Shown here piece by piece: positions 52,102 to 60,856 of a DNA stretch of 64,000 bases; positions within the stretch are counted from its first letter, which is position 1; every line of letters starts with the position of its first letter. The translations under genes were made by a program, and so were the position numbers. A model generated the notes under the pieces. The model was not told where the DNA came from and ran no database searches. It worked only from the letters and a program-made list of their open reading frames with translations. The DNA is taken from contig NZ_JAOQJT010000003.1 in assembly GCF_025567285.1 (NCBI RefSeq), forward strand, positions 124,001 through 188,000, written 5' to 3'. The DNA is from Coprococcus aceti. GTDB lineage: Bacteria > Bacillota > Clostridia > Lachnospirales > Lachnospiraceae.

Positions 52102-53196
52102 ATGAAGAAATTATGGCAAATGATAAAAGGCTGTCCACTGTTCTCGATACTCATAATATCCGGCGTGATAGTTACCGCAGGCGGTTATGTGGGAGCTGCG
52201 CTTGGCGTGTATAAATGGGATGTCAGCTTTCATCATCCTATGGCCCAGACTGTGCTGCTTGATGAGAGGGTGGCAACCGGAACTGATGCAACAAGCACGG
52301 ATGCTCCGGGAAAGAGCGAGCTGACGTCGGAGTCCACGGGCAGTGCGGTTGCAGAGGAGCAGACAACGGAGGTGAAATCCACGGAGAAGCAGACTTCTGA
52401 GAATGCATCCACGGAGAAGACAACAGAGAAATCTACAGAGAAAGCGACCACCGAAAAGGCAACTACGGAAAAAGCAACCATAGATACAGGCGGTTCGGCT
52501 GCTCCGGTGACAAGACAGACTCAATACAAGAAGGTTAAGAAGAGAAAGGCAAGAAATAGCTGCTACAGAGATCTCACACAGATCGCTCTTGAGACCCAGT
52601 ACCCATATATAAAGGTTGACAAGTCTTATTTTGACGATGCTCTGTTTATAGGTGATTCCAGAGTGGAAGGACTGGCGTTGTATTCCGGACTGGACAATGC
52701 AGAATTTGCATATATGGAGGGCCTTACTTCATTTGGACTGATGGGTGAGAAGATCGCCTCAAATGGAACAAAGACACTCACAGAGCTGCTTAAGAGCAAA
52801 CAATTCAGAAAGATATACATCATGCTCGGCATAAATGAGGCGGGTTACGATACGGAGACATACGCATCCACATATATCGATGCGGTGGCCCAGATACAGG
52901 CGCTTCAGCCGGACGCAGTGATCTTTATGATGGGCTGCATGCATGTATCCAGCGACTATTCGGCAAGCCACGATATTGTGAACAATGACAATATCGATGA
53001 CAAGAATGGTGCCATAGCTGCATATGCTGATGGAATAAAGCTTTTCTATCTGGATATGAATACGGTTGTGGACGATGGCAGGGGTGGTCTTGTAAAGGAC
53101 TATACCTGGGATGACATACATTTGCAGGCGCAGTATTACAGTCTGTGGGAGCAGTATCTGTATGAGCATGGGCTCAAGGATGATGCTTTCAAATAG
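52102..53196 (+). CDS. Membrane-anchored SGNH/GDSL hydrolase partner of the MBOAT protein
   Basis: This 364-residue protein has one N-terminal membrane segment (about residues 12-35), a Thr/Glu/Lys-rich repetitive linker (STEKATTEKATTEKAT, about residues 80-135) and a C-terminal SGNH domain. The nucleophile is S186 in FIGDSRVEG, the block III motif LGINEAG is present, and D337/H340 lie in WDDIHL. It probably completes O-acylation of an extracellular polysaccharide together with the upstream acyltransferase. GGAGGTG precedes the ATG. The linker is encoded by imperfect ACAGAGAAA-type repeats and may vary in length. Confidence 0.85.
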   Translation: MKKLWQMIKGCPLFSILIISGVIVTAGGYVGAALGVYKWDVSFHHPMAQTVLLDERVATGTDATSTDAPGKSELTSESTGSAVAEEQTTEVKSTEKQTSENASTEKTTEKSTEKATTEKATTEKATIDTGGSAAPVTRQTQYKKVKKRKARNSCYRDLTQIALETQYPYIKVDKSYFDDALFIGDSRVEGLALYSGLDNAEFAYMEGLTSFGLMGEKIASNGTKTLTELLKSKQFRKIYIMLGINEAGYDTETYASTYIDAVAQIQALQPDAVIFMMGCMHVSSDYSASHDIVNNDNIDDKNGAIAAYADGIKLFYLDMNTVVDDGRGGLVKDYTWDDIHLQAQYYSLWEQYLYEHGLKDDAFK

Positions 53197-53248
53197 ATAA
53201 AGTGCTGCGGGACCTGGCGGCATTTTATCATTATCGGGAGTTGATCAA

Positions 53249-54127
53249 ATGGCAAAAAGACTGGTAATAAAAGATAAATATAAGGGAATCCTGTTCATAA
53301 TCATGGCAGGGTTCTTTTTCTCACTGATGACCTTCTTCGTGAGACTGTCTGGAGATCTGCCAACTATGCAGAAGGCATTCTTTAGAAATGCAGTGGCCGC
53401 TGTTGTGGCCATTGCCATGCTCATGAGGACTGAGGAGAAATTCAAGATAAAGAAGAGCAGCTGGCCGGGAATCGCGGCGAGAAGCATATGTGGAACGACG
53501 GGGCTGATATGTAATTTCTATGCAATTGACAAGTTGAATATTGCGGATGCCAATATCCTTAACAAGCTTTCTCCGTTCTTTGCTATCATCGCATCATACT
53601 TTGTGTTGAAGGAACGGGCAAACCGGGTAGAGTGGGCATCTGTTGTGCTGGCTTTCGCTGGTGCATTGTTCGTTGTGAAGCCTTCGTTTCATATGGATTT
53701 TCTGTATGCCATGGTTGGTGTGGCAGGCGGCCTTGGGGCAGGAATAGCCTACACCTATGTGAGAAAGCTTGGAAAACAAGGGGAGCGCGGACCAGTCATA
53801 GTTATGTGTTTCTCAGTATTCTCATGTCTGGTGACGCTTCCATTTATCATATTGGACCACGCACCTATGACATGGCAGCAGATTGTGTGCCTGCTCTGTG
53901 CCGGACTTGCGGCGGCTGGTGGACAGTTCAGTATAACCGCAGCATACCAGAAGGCTCCAGCCAGGGAGATATCGGTATTTGACTACAGTCAGGTCATATT
54001 TGCGGCTATATTGGGATTTGTATTCCTGGATCAGATCCCTGACATGCTGAGCATTATAGGATATGTGATCATCATTGGAAGTGCAGTTTTCAAATGGTGG
54101 TACACCATGAGACAGGACCGCACTTAG
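53249..54127 (+). CDS. EamA/DMT-family transporter
   Basis: This 292-residue membrane protein has ten predicted hydrophobic segments in two EamA repeats. Family features include IMAGFFFSLMTFFVRLSGD, LNKLSPFFAIIASYFVLKER at the end of the first half, and FDYSQVIFAAILGFVFLDQI in the second. It is a drug/metabolite exporter-like protein of unknown substrate. It follows the SGNH gene by 52 bases on the same strand and could be co-transcribed. Confidence 0.85.
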   Translation: MAKRLVIKDKYKGILFIIMAGFFFSLMTFFVRLSGDLPTMQKAFFRNAVAAVVAIAMLMRTEEKFKIKKSSWPGIAARSICGTTGLICNFYAIDKLNIADANILNKLSPFFAIIASYFVLKERANRVEWASVVLAFAGALFVVKPSFHMDFLYAMVGVAGGLGAGIAYTYVRKLGKQGERGPVIVMCFSVFSCLVTLPFIILDHAPMTWQQIVCLLCAGLAAAGGQFSITAAYQKAPAREISVFDYSQVIFAAILGFVFLDQIPDMLSIIGYVIIIGSAVFKWWYTMRQDRT

Positions 54128-54192
54128 CATGACCGGCAGGACTGAGAGTGGCAGTGCCTTGTACAAATACTTGTAGAATAATTGATATATAC

Positions 54193-54256
54193 AAAAAGAC
54201 GGATGTCAGAAATGGAAAATGGGTAAAAGTTTCATTGTCTGATATCCGTCTTTTTT
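54193..54256 (+). terminator. Terminator after the DMT transporter; region up to 54667 otherwise empty
   Basis: AAAAAGACGGAT-x-TCAGA (54193-54210) pairs with TCTGA-x-ATCCGTCTTTTTT (54238-54256). The following about 410 bases (to 54667) hold only a short ACCGGA/TCCGG hairpin near 54291-54317 and the promoter region of the next gene; no coding frame is convincing. Confidence 0.75.
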
Positions 54257-54667
54257 ATAAAAGTTATAAAGGAAGGTTTTAGGTGTTGTGACCGGACTTG
54301 TGAGGTATCCGGCCTCCCATCTATATAAATTGGATTGTTGTTAGTTTGAGTGACGGCAGATACGCTGGTGCTGCCTGGGCATGTCGCACATCTGCTGTCC
54401 TCATCAATCTGTATATATAATAAGATGGTACTGTGTACATTCTGTGTATCGGATGTTAAAGAAATATGTTCATAAAAGAAATAATATATAAAGCGTAAAT
54501 AAATGTTCTATAAATGGTAAAGCTTCTGAATATAGTGAGTATAAGGTTGTGGGTATAGTTGCTGACATGTTAAAATGAAACACACATATGATCATAATTG
54601 GTGGATATATCAGATGACAATATTGGATAGAGCAGCTTTATTATGGAATAGTAAGGGGGATTAATAT

Positions 54668-56227
54668 ATGGATAAAGAAAAGGTTATACAGGAGCTTCAG
54701 GAGAGAACAGAGGAGATAAAGGAAAAGGCCGGGGAGCTTCATAAGGCGATAGAGGAGACTATATCGCAGAAGAAGCAGATGCATTACACGGAACTGGGCG
54801 GACAGGCCGGGCAGCCGGATGTGCCGGTTAAGGAAGGATACGGTCTGGTGCTCGGTGGCGGTGGTGGCCGTGGCTCCTATGAGATCGGAGTGTGGAAGGC
54901 TCTTGAGGAGTACAGAGATGTGATCGATATAAAGGCGGTATCAGGAAGCTCGGTAGGCGCACTGAATGCGGCATTGTACGCTTGCGGCGATCTGGATAAG
55001 GCTACACAGATGTGGTACGACATAACCAACGACAGGATACTGTCCAACAAGGATATAGACGAGGACAACAGGAACAAATGGTTTGAGTCCATCAAGGAGA
55101 AGCTTACGACCATAGACAATCCAGTCATACAGAGTGCAATAGAGTGCATAGGACTGGATGCTGTGGCAAAAGGCATGAGGATAAAGGATGGCTTCTTCTC
55201 CAGAGAAGGACTTATGGACATACTGGAGAATTCACCAGTACTTGATGGTGTGTCGAACAGTGACATGAGCTGTTATGCTACATGTCTCAATGTGGAGGGC
55301 AAGCCTACTCCTGAGAGATTCCAGCTGTCAGGCATGGAACCGGAGGAGATAGAACGTATACTTCTTGCTTCTTCAGCCATACCGGTCATATTCCCTATGG
55401 AGACGATAGACAAGACAAAGTATTATGATGGAGGCTTCTTCCTTGGGGGAGATAATGTGCCAATACAGCCTCTCTATGATGAGGGCTACAGAAAATTTGT
55501 CGTGGTGCATCTCGATGAGAGGAAGACCGATAGATACGATGATGCAGAGATGATACATATATATCCGTCTATTCCTCTTGGTGGTGCCATAGATGGCATG
55601 CTTGACTTTTCGCCTGAAGGTGTTGAGAAGAGGATAACACAGGGATATGACGATGCAAAGGCGGTGCTTGTTGAGAAGTTTGGCCCAAGACTGTTCTTCA
55701 CCCGCCATGGGCAGACCGTGTGGAATGTGGAAAACAAGATATGTGGAGCCACGGATATTGAACTCACAGAGCTTGGACATCAGCAGGCGGAGCAGCTTGG
55801 TGAGATGATAAAGAATGGAGATTATCACATAGATGAGATCCTGTATTCGCCTCTGGTCAGGGCTTCGGAGACGGCAAGACATATATCCGAGATAACAGGA
55901 ATTCCTATGAGAGCCGAGGAGAGACTCCGTGAGCAGTGTTTTGGCAAATACGAGGGAACAGCCAGAAACGGCGCTATATTCGCCAAGGCGAAGACGCATT
56001 TTCTGGATCACTATGAGGGCGGAGAGACCATGGTTCATCTGTGTCAGAGGGTGTACAATTTGTTAGATGAGCTTAAGGCTGAGTCGGAAGATTCCGGGAA
56101 GACATATCTTCTGGTTGCCCACAATGGAATATCAAGAATAGTACAGTCGTATTTCAATGATATGACAAATGAGGAATTCGCAGCATTTGGCATAAAGAAC
56201 TGTGAGATAAGAGAATATAGATTCTGA
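54668..56227 (+). CDS. Patatin-like phospholipase fused to a histidine phosphatase
   Basis: This is a 519-residue two-enzyme fusion. After a helical leader (residues 1-50, Glu/Lys rich), a patatin domain runs to about residue 330: oxyanion loop LVLGGGGGRGSYEIG, nucleophile S95 in SGSSVGALNA, and the aspartate D254 in YYDGGFF. From about residue 340 a phosphoglycerate-mutase-like domain starts: FFTRHGQTVWN with H347, the ELTELGHQQAEQL helix, a second arginine-histidine region, and VAHNGISRIVQSYF near the end. All catalytic residues seem present. The fusion suggests coupled lipid deacylation and phosphate removal; the actual substrate is unknown. No signal peptide is visible. Confidence 0.85.
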   Translation: MDKEKVIQELQERTEEIKEKAGELHKAIEETISQKKQMHYTELGGQAGQPDVPVKEGYGLVLGGGGGRGSYEIGVWKALEEYRDVIDIKAVSGSSVGALNAALYACGDLDKATQMWYDITNDRILSNKDIDEDNRNKWFESIKEKLTTIDNPVIQSAIECIGLDAVAKGMRIKDGFFSREGLMDILENSPVLDGVSNSDMSCYATCLNVEGKPTPERFQLSGMEPEEIERILLASSAIPVIFPMETIDKTKYYDGGFFLGGDNVPIQPLYDEGYRKFVVVHLDERKTDRYDDAEMIHIYPSIPLGGAIDGMLDFSPEGVEKRITQGYDDAKAVLVEKFGPRLFFTRHGQTVWNVENKICGATDIELTELGHQQAEQLGEMIKNGDYHIDEILYSPLVRASETARHISEITGIPMRAEERLREQCFGKYEGTARNGAIFAKAKTHFLDHYEGGETMVHLCQRVYNLLDELKAESEDSGKTYLLVAHNGISRIVQSYFNDMTNEEFAAFGIKNCEIREYRF

Positions 56228-56252
56228 TCGCCACATGTGTGGTATCAGATGT

Positions 56253-56309
56253 AAAAAAGAGAAAACAGCAGGCAGATCAATATGATGTGAATGTGGTTTT
56301 CTCTTTTTT
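56253..56309 (+). terminator. Terminator after the patatin fusion gene
   Basis: AAAAAAGAGAAAAC (56253-56266) pairs with GTTTTCTCTTTTTT (56296-56309), with a 29-base loop. Confidence 0.75.
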
Positions 56310-56509
56310 TCTGGGATATCCCCAAATGCTCCTGTAAATGTGTATAAAAGAATACTTGATATTATTTATCACTAATATAGTTGACACAGAGCCTACATAT
56401 GTGCTAATAAATATATGAACATATAATCATGCGTTTAAATATCAACGTACGGCATGAGAGCTATGCGATGCGTTTATGGAGAATATAAAATGTGGAAAAG
56501 GAGAGAATC

Positions 56510-57220
56510 ATGGGAGACAACAGTTTTTTGAAGATCAGTGGGATAAAGAAAAGCTTCGGTTCAGGGGAGAACCGAACTGAGGTACTTAGAGGAATTGATT
56601 TTGAGGTCGCAAAGGGCGAGTTCTGTGTGCTGCTTGGCCCATCGGGGTCTGGCAAGTCAACTCTGCTCAATATCATAGGTGGGATCGACAGCCCGGATTC
56701 CGGTTATATCTCCATAGATGGAGAGAAGACAGGGGATATGGATGAGAAGACACTGACCAGATATAGGAGAAAGCATCTCGGTTATGTATTCCAGATGTAT
56801 AATCTCATACCTAATCTCAATGTAAAGGAGAATGTGGAGGTTGGAGCATACCTTAGTGATAATCCTTTTGATGTTGATGATCTGTTAAAGACTCTGGGGC
56901 TTTATGAGCACAGACATAAGCTCCCAAATCAGCTGTCGGGTGGACAGCAGCAGAGGACCTCGATTGGAAGGGCAATCGTGAAGAATCCTGATATACTTCT
57001 CTGTGATGAGCCGACAGGTGCCCTTGACTACAACACTTCCAAGGAGATACTTAAGCTCATAGAGGATGTGAACCAGAAGTATGGCAACACAATAATCATG
57101 GTCACCCACAATGATGCCATCAAGAATATGGCGGACCGGACTGTGAAGCTCAGGGACGGCATGATAAGACGCAACATTGTAAATGAGAACAAGATATCCG
57201 CTGTAGAGCTTGACTGGTAA
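56510..57220 (+). CDS. ABC exporter ATP-binding protein (MacB/LolD type)
   Basis: This 236-residue ATPase has Walker A GPSGSGKSTLLN, signature LSGGQQQRTSIGRA, Walker B LLCDEPTGALD and the H-loop in VTHNDA. It works with the FtsX-like permease encoded 43 bases downstream, forming a mechanotransmission-type exporter rather than an importer. The ATG at 56510 follows AAGGAGAG; the upstream in-frame start at 56492 lacks a site. No two-component genes adjoin, so an antibiotic-resistance role is not implied. Confidence 0.9.
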   Translation: MGDNSFLKISGIKKSFGSGENRTEVLRGIDFEVAKGEFCVLLGPSGSGKSTLLNIIGGIDSPDSGYISIDGEKTGDMDEKTLTRYRRKHLGYVFQMYNLIPNLNVKENVEVGAYLSDNPFDVDDLLKTLGLYEHRHKLPNQLSGGQQQRTSIGRAIVKNPDILLCDEPTGALDYNTSKEILKLIEDVNQKYGNTIIMVTHNDAIKNMADRTVKLRDGMIRRNIVNENKISAVELDW

Positions 57221-57263
57221 TTGGGCAGACAGGGTAGATGTTCAATAGGAAAGGGGATCTGTT

Positions 57264-59621
57264 ATGAGAAATCCATTGTGGAGAAGAATTCCAAAGGAAC
57301 TGAAGGAAGAGCTTGGAAAATATATAGTCATATTCCTGTTCATGGTCATCACGACGGGAATGGTGTCGGGCTTCATGGTTGCAGGTGAGAGCATGAAGAA
57401 AACCTACGACAATACATTTGACAAATACAACGTGGAGGATGGACATTTTGATCTGTCGGATGAGGCGTCTGACAATATGAAGGACAATATAGAGGATGAG
57501 GGCGTGAAGCTCTATGATATGTCGTATTATGAACTGCCTATGAGTAAGATCGGATCAGACTCTGATGGCAATAGTGGTAATGTGGAAGGCAATGCAGAGA
57601 CAAAAGATGATACGGTGAATTCTGTAAATGATGCTGCAGATGATGGGGGAAGGACACTGAGGATATTCGCACCAAGACACGATGTAAATAAAATGTGCCT
57701 GATGGATGGTGAATTTCCTGTAGGAACTGATGAGATCGCCATTGACAGAATGTATGCGGTCAACAACGATATAGAGATCGGTGATGATATAAAAGCGGGT
57801 GACAAGGTATACAGCGTGTGCGGATTTGTGGCACTCTCCGACTACAGTACCATGTTCCAGAACAACAATGATACCATGTTTGATGCCACGATATTCGGAA
57901 TTGCGGTTGTGTCAAATGAGGAATTTGATGATCTCCCGGAGAAAAATAAGACCTGGTCGTATTCATGGATGTACGATGATGGAATGCCGGATGAGGAGAA
58001 CGATGAGAAAAAGCTGGCGGATGACCTTCTTGAGACTGTGTATACACAGGCGGTCATGAACGGCATTACGGTGGAGAGCTACATTCCAAGGTATCAGAAC
58101 CAGGCGATCAACTTTGCAGGGGATGATATTGGCAGTGATACAAATATGATGAAATGGTTTGAATACATCGTCATAGTTATACTTGCATTTATATTTGCGG
58201 TAACCATCAGCAACACTCTGACAAAGGAAGCGTCGGTTATTGGAACATTGAGGGCTTCAGGATATACGAAGGGCGAGCTGCTTATTCACTACATATCACT
58301 TCCTGTCATAGTTACATTTGTGGCATCAGTGGTGGGAAACGTGCTGGGCTATTCGGTGTTTAAGGATATGGGTGCGCAGCTTTACTATGGAAGCTATTCC
58401 CTCACTAAGTATGTGACGTATTGGAATGCCGATGCATTTGTGCTTACCACAGTCATACCTCTTATAATCATGATCGTTGTGAACCTGTTAGTGGTAAACA
58501 GCAAACTGAAGCTCTCACCACTGAGGTTCCTGAGGCATGATCTCAGCAGATCAAAGAGAAAGAAGGCGGTGAAGCTGCCTCACTGGAAGTTCATGACAAG
58601 GTTCAAGACCCGTGTCATACTTCAGAACATTCCAGGATATGTGGTCATGCTTCTTGGAATTTACTTCGCACAGGTTCTTCTGATGTTCGGACTTATGTTG
58701 AATCCTATGCTGAAGCACTATCAGAATGACATATTGGATAATATGGTAGCTGACCACCAGTATGTTCTGGATTCACAGGTGGAGACGGCAAATAATAATG
58801 CGGAAACCTACTGTATGAAGACGCTAAGGACGACCGGAGATATAGATGATGAGATCATGGTGTATGGAATACACTCGGACAGTAAATATTTCCCGGTTAA
58901 GCTGGACGACGGAGATGTGCTGGTATCTGACAGCTACGCAGACAAATATGAGATAGTTGATGGCGACAAACTTGAGCTCAAGGAGAGCTATACTGATGAC
59001 ACATATGAGCTCAAGGTGACGGGTTCTGTGGTGTATCCGGCAGCCCTTGCGGTGTTCGTGACAGAGGGTGATTTCAGAGAAATATTTGACAAGGACGAGG
59101 ATTACTTCACCGGCTATTTCTCGAATGACAAGCTGACCGATATAGAGGATCATGTAGTGTCAGAGATCACAAAGGATGATATGATAAAGGTGTCCAGACA
59201 GCTCACCAAGTCCATGGGAGGTATGTTCTACATAGTGGTTGTATTTTCACTTGTTATGTTCATGCTTCTCGTATATCTGCTCACAAAACTAATAGTGGAG
59301 AAGAACACGGTGTCCATATCCATGGTTAAGATACTGGGATATGACACAAAGGAGATCAGTAAGCTGTATCTGTCATCCACAACTGTCATGGTTGCGGTGG
59401 TGACACTGCTCGATATACTGCTCAGTTACCTGTCGATCAAGGTGATATACAGGGCAATGCTGATAGATATGCTAAGCGGATGGATGCCGATATACATGGC
59501 ACCATGGATATTCCCACTCATGTTCGTGCTCAGCTTTACCTGCTATCTGGTGATCTCACTGTTGCAGATGAAGAGGATAAAGAAGATTCCTATGGACGAG
59601 GCGCTCAAGAATGTGGAGTGA
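57264..59621 (+). CDS. Large FtsX-type ABC permease
   Basis: This 785-residue membrane protein has an N-terminal segment (IVIFLFMVITTGMVSGFMVA), a large acidic extracytoplasmic domain (about residues 45-290), an FtsX block of three segments (about 295-400), a second extracytoplasmic domain, and a final three-segment FtsX block. Asp/Glu/Asn-rich stretches near residues 90-120 look flexible. This is the four-plus-four arrangement of MacB/BceB-like permeases, but the extracytoplasmic domain is not one I recognise. It should export or mechanically handle an extracytoplasmic substrate with the upstream ATPase. Confidence 0.85.
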   Translation: MRNPLWRRIPKELKEELGKYIVIFLFMVITTGMVSGFMVAGESMKKTYDNTFDKYNVEDGHFDLSDEASDNMKDNIEDEGVKLYDMSYYELPMSKIGSDSDGNSGNVEGNAETKDDTVNSVNDAADDGGRTLRIFAPRHDVNKMCLMDGEFPVGTDEIAIDRMYAVNNDIEIGDDIKAGDKVYSVCGFVALSDYSTMFQNNNDTMFDATIFGIAVVSNEEFDDLPEKNKTWSYSWMYDDGMPDEENDEKKLADDLLETVYTQAVMNGITVESYIPRYQNQAINFAGDDIGSDTNMMKWFEYIVIVILAFIFAVTISNTLTKEASVIGTLRASGYTKGELLIHYISLPVIVTFVASVVGNVLGYSVFKDMGAQLYYGSYSLTKYVTYWNADAFVLTTVIPLIIMIVVNLLVVNSKLKLSPLRFLRHDLSRSKRKKAVKLPHWKFMTRFKTRVILQNIPGYVVMLLGIYFAQVLLMFGLMLNPMLKHYQNDILDNMVADHQYVLDSQVETANNNAETYCMKTLRTTGDIDDEIMVYGIHSDSKYFPVKLDDGDVLVSDSYADKYEIVDGDKLELKESYTDDTYELKVTGSVVYPAALAVFVTEGDFREIFDKDEDYFTGYFSNDKLTDIEDHVVSEITKDDMIKVSRQLTKSMGGMFYIVVVFSLVMFMLLVYLLTKLIVEKNTVSISMVKILGYDTKEISKLYLSSTTVMVAVVTLLDILLSYLSIKVIYRAMLIDMLSGWMPIYMAPWIFPLMFVLSFTCYLVISLLQMKRIKKIPMDEALKNVE

Positions 59622-59648
59622 TGTGTCAAGCTGTGTTCAGGTATTATG

Positions 59649-59769
59649 AAAAAAAGAGAAAATTTTGTGCTGTAAATCCTCCGAATCCCTGGAAAGGATA
59701 CATGGATTAGAAGTCGTGTATCTTTTCAGTGGGAATCCGGGAGTTTGAGCACAAAATTTTCTTTTTTTT
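59649..59769. terminator. Long imperfect hairpin between convergent genes
   Basis: A stem about 55 bases long has outer arms GAAAATTTTGTGC (59658-59670) and GCACAAAATTTTC (59749-59761), with AAAAAAA before and TTTTTTTT after, and inner partners such as ATCCTCCG/CGGGAG and GGATACA/TGTATC. It is far longer than an ordinary terminator but sits between convergent genes, so it can serve both directions. It may also be a structured RNA or a MITE-like remnant. Confidence 0.7.
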
Positions 59770-59831
59770 GCTATTTTGTGGGAAATGTTCCCAAAGCTGT
59801 CAGGTTGCCGACCCGGACAGGCTCATGCCAG

Positions 59832-60686
59832 CTAGATGGTTCCTGTGACGGTCACGGTTGCCGTTCCCGGTGTTGTGGTGATGACTCCCGTGGCTGTATT
59901 CTGTGTGAATGTTGCTGCTGGAACAGTGATCTGTCCGGCAACTGTTGCGAACTCGCCTGTTGCTTCATTGTAGGTGTAGCTGGCTGGCGCTGTCCATGCA
60001 TTTCCATTGTATGTCACAGTGATTCCGGTGAGGATCGGATTGAAGGTATCTGTGATGATGACGTTGTCACTTGCGGATGCCTCGGTGTTGCCGTAGTTCT
60101 CTATAAGGAAGGTGTAAGTGATCTGACCATTCTCTGCAACTATGCTAGGACTCACAGACTTTGTGATGGCGAGATCGGGAGCTGCAACAGGGGAAACCGA
60201 CTCAGTTGCAGTGACTGCGTTGGTAAGTCCTGCGCCGGTTACTGTAACAGTGTTGGTCACGGAATCCTCATTGCCTCTAGGTGTAAATTCATTTGTTGTT
60301 GTCTCATATATAATAGTAGCATTTCCACCCGCTGGAACGGAGATTCCAGTGAGTGTCAGCGGAGCTGCAGCACCGACAGCCGGAGGGGCTACCAGAGTTC
60401 CATTGGTGTAGTATCTGATGGAATCCGGAATATATGTGAGAGGATATACTGTTGTATTTCCCACTGCATATGCTCCCAGATTATCTGTGAGAGACAGACC
60501 TGTGAGTGTGGTAGTTCCGGAATTGATGAGACTTATCACATACGTGATCTTATCCGGTGTTCGGTAGGTGTCCACCACAGCCGTCTTGGAGACTGTGAGG
60601 ACTTCAATGATTTCTCCAGTTATGATATTGGAATTGGTGGATCCTCCGTTGTAGGACAGAGTTGCCTGATTAGTGAATGTTGCCAT
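59832..60686 (-). CDS. DUF11 domain protein without a visible export signal
   Basis: This 284-residue protein is Thr/Ala/Val/Asn-rich and composed almost only of beta strands. Two DUF11-type units are visible: ILTVSKTAVVD-like starts (DKITYVISLINSGTTTLTGL and ITYTFLIENYGNTEAS). DUF11 proteins are surface adhesins or structural layers, yet the mature sequence starts MATFTNQATLSYNGG with no hydrophobic signal, and there is no sorting motif. Several Firmicutes carry such short DUF11 proteins; how they are exported is not known to me. GGAGG precedes the ATG. It is convergent with the ABC permease across a long hairpin. Confidence 0.8.
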   Translation of the reverse strand: MATFTNQATLSYNGGSTNSNIITGEIIEVLTVSKTAVVDTYRTPDKITYVISLINSGTTTLTGLSLTDNLGAYAVGNTTVYPLTYIPDSIRYYTNGTLVAPPAVGAAAPLTLTGISVPAGGNATIIYETTTNEFTPRGNEDSVTNTVTVTGAGLTNAVTATESVSPVAAPDLAITKSVSPSIVAENGQITYTFLIENYGNTEASASDNVIITDTFNPILTGITVTYNGNAWTAPASYTYNEATGEFATVAGQITVPAATFTQNTATGVITTTPGTATVTVTGTI

Positions 60687-60856
60687 TACTTTACCTCCGT
60701 ATTGTGTTGTCAGAGGTTTATATACCTCTGATATAAAATATGTGCTGTGGAGGCTTTGGGTTACAGATATTACTCACCATCTGCGGCACATTTATGTTAT
60801 ACTAAAAGATAACTATGTGGTTTAAAGAGCTGTTTTTATATACAGGAGGAATATAG

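Noticed and set aside
59745..60731. 328-codon plus-strand frame opposite the DUF11 gene
   Set aside because: It is a cysteine/serine-rich low-complexity product antisense to a well-formed gene and begins inside a terminator hairpin.
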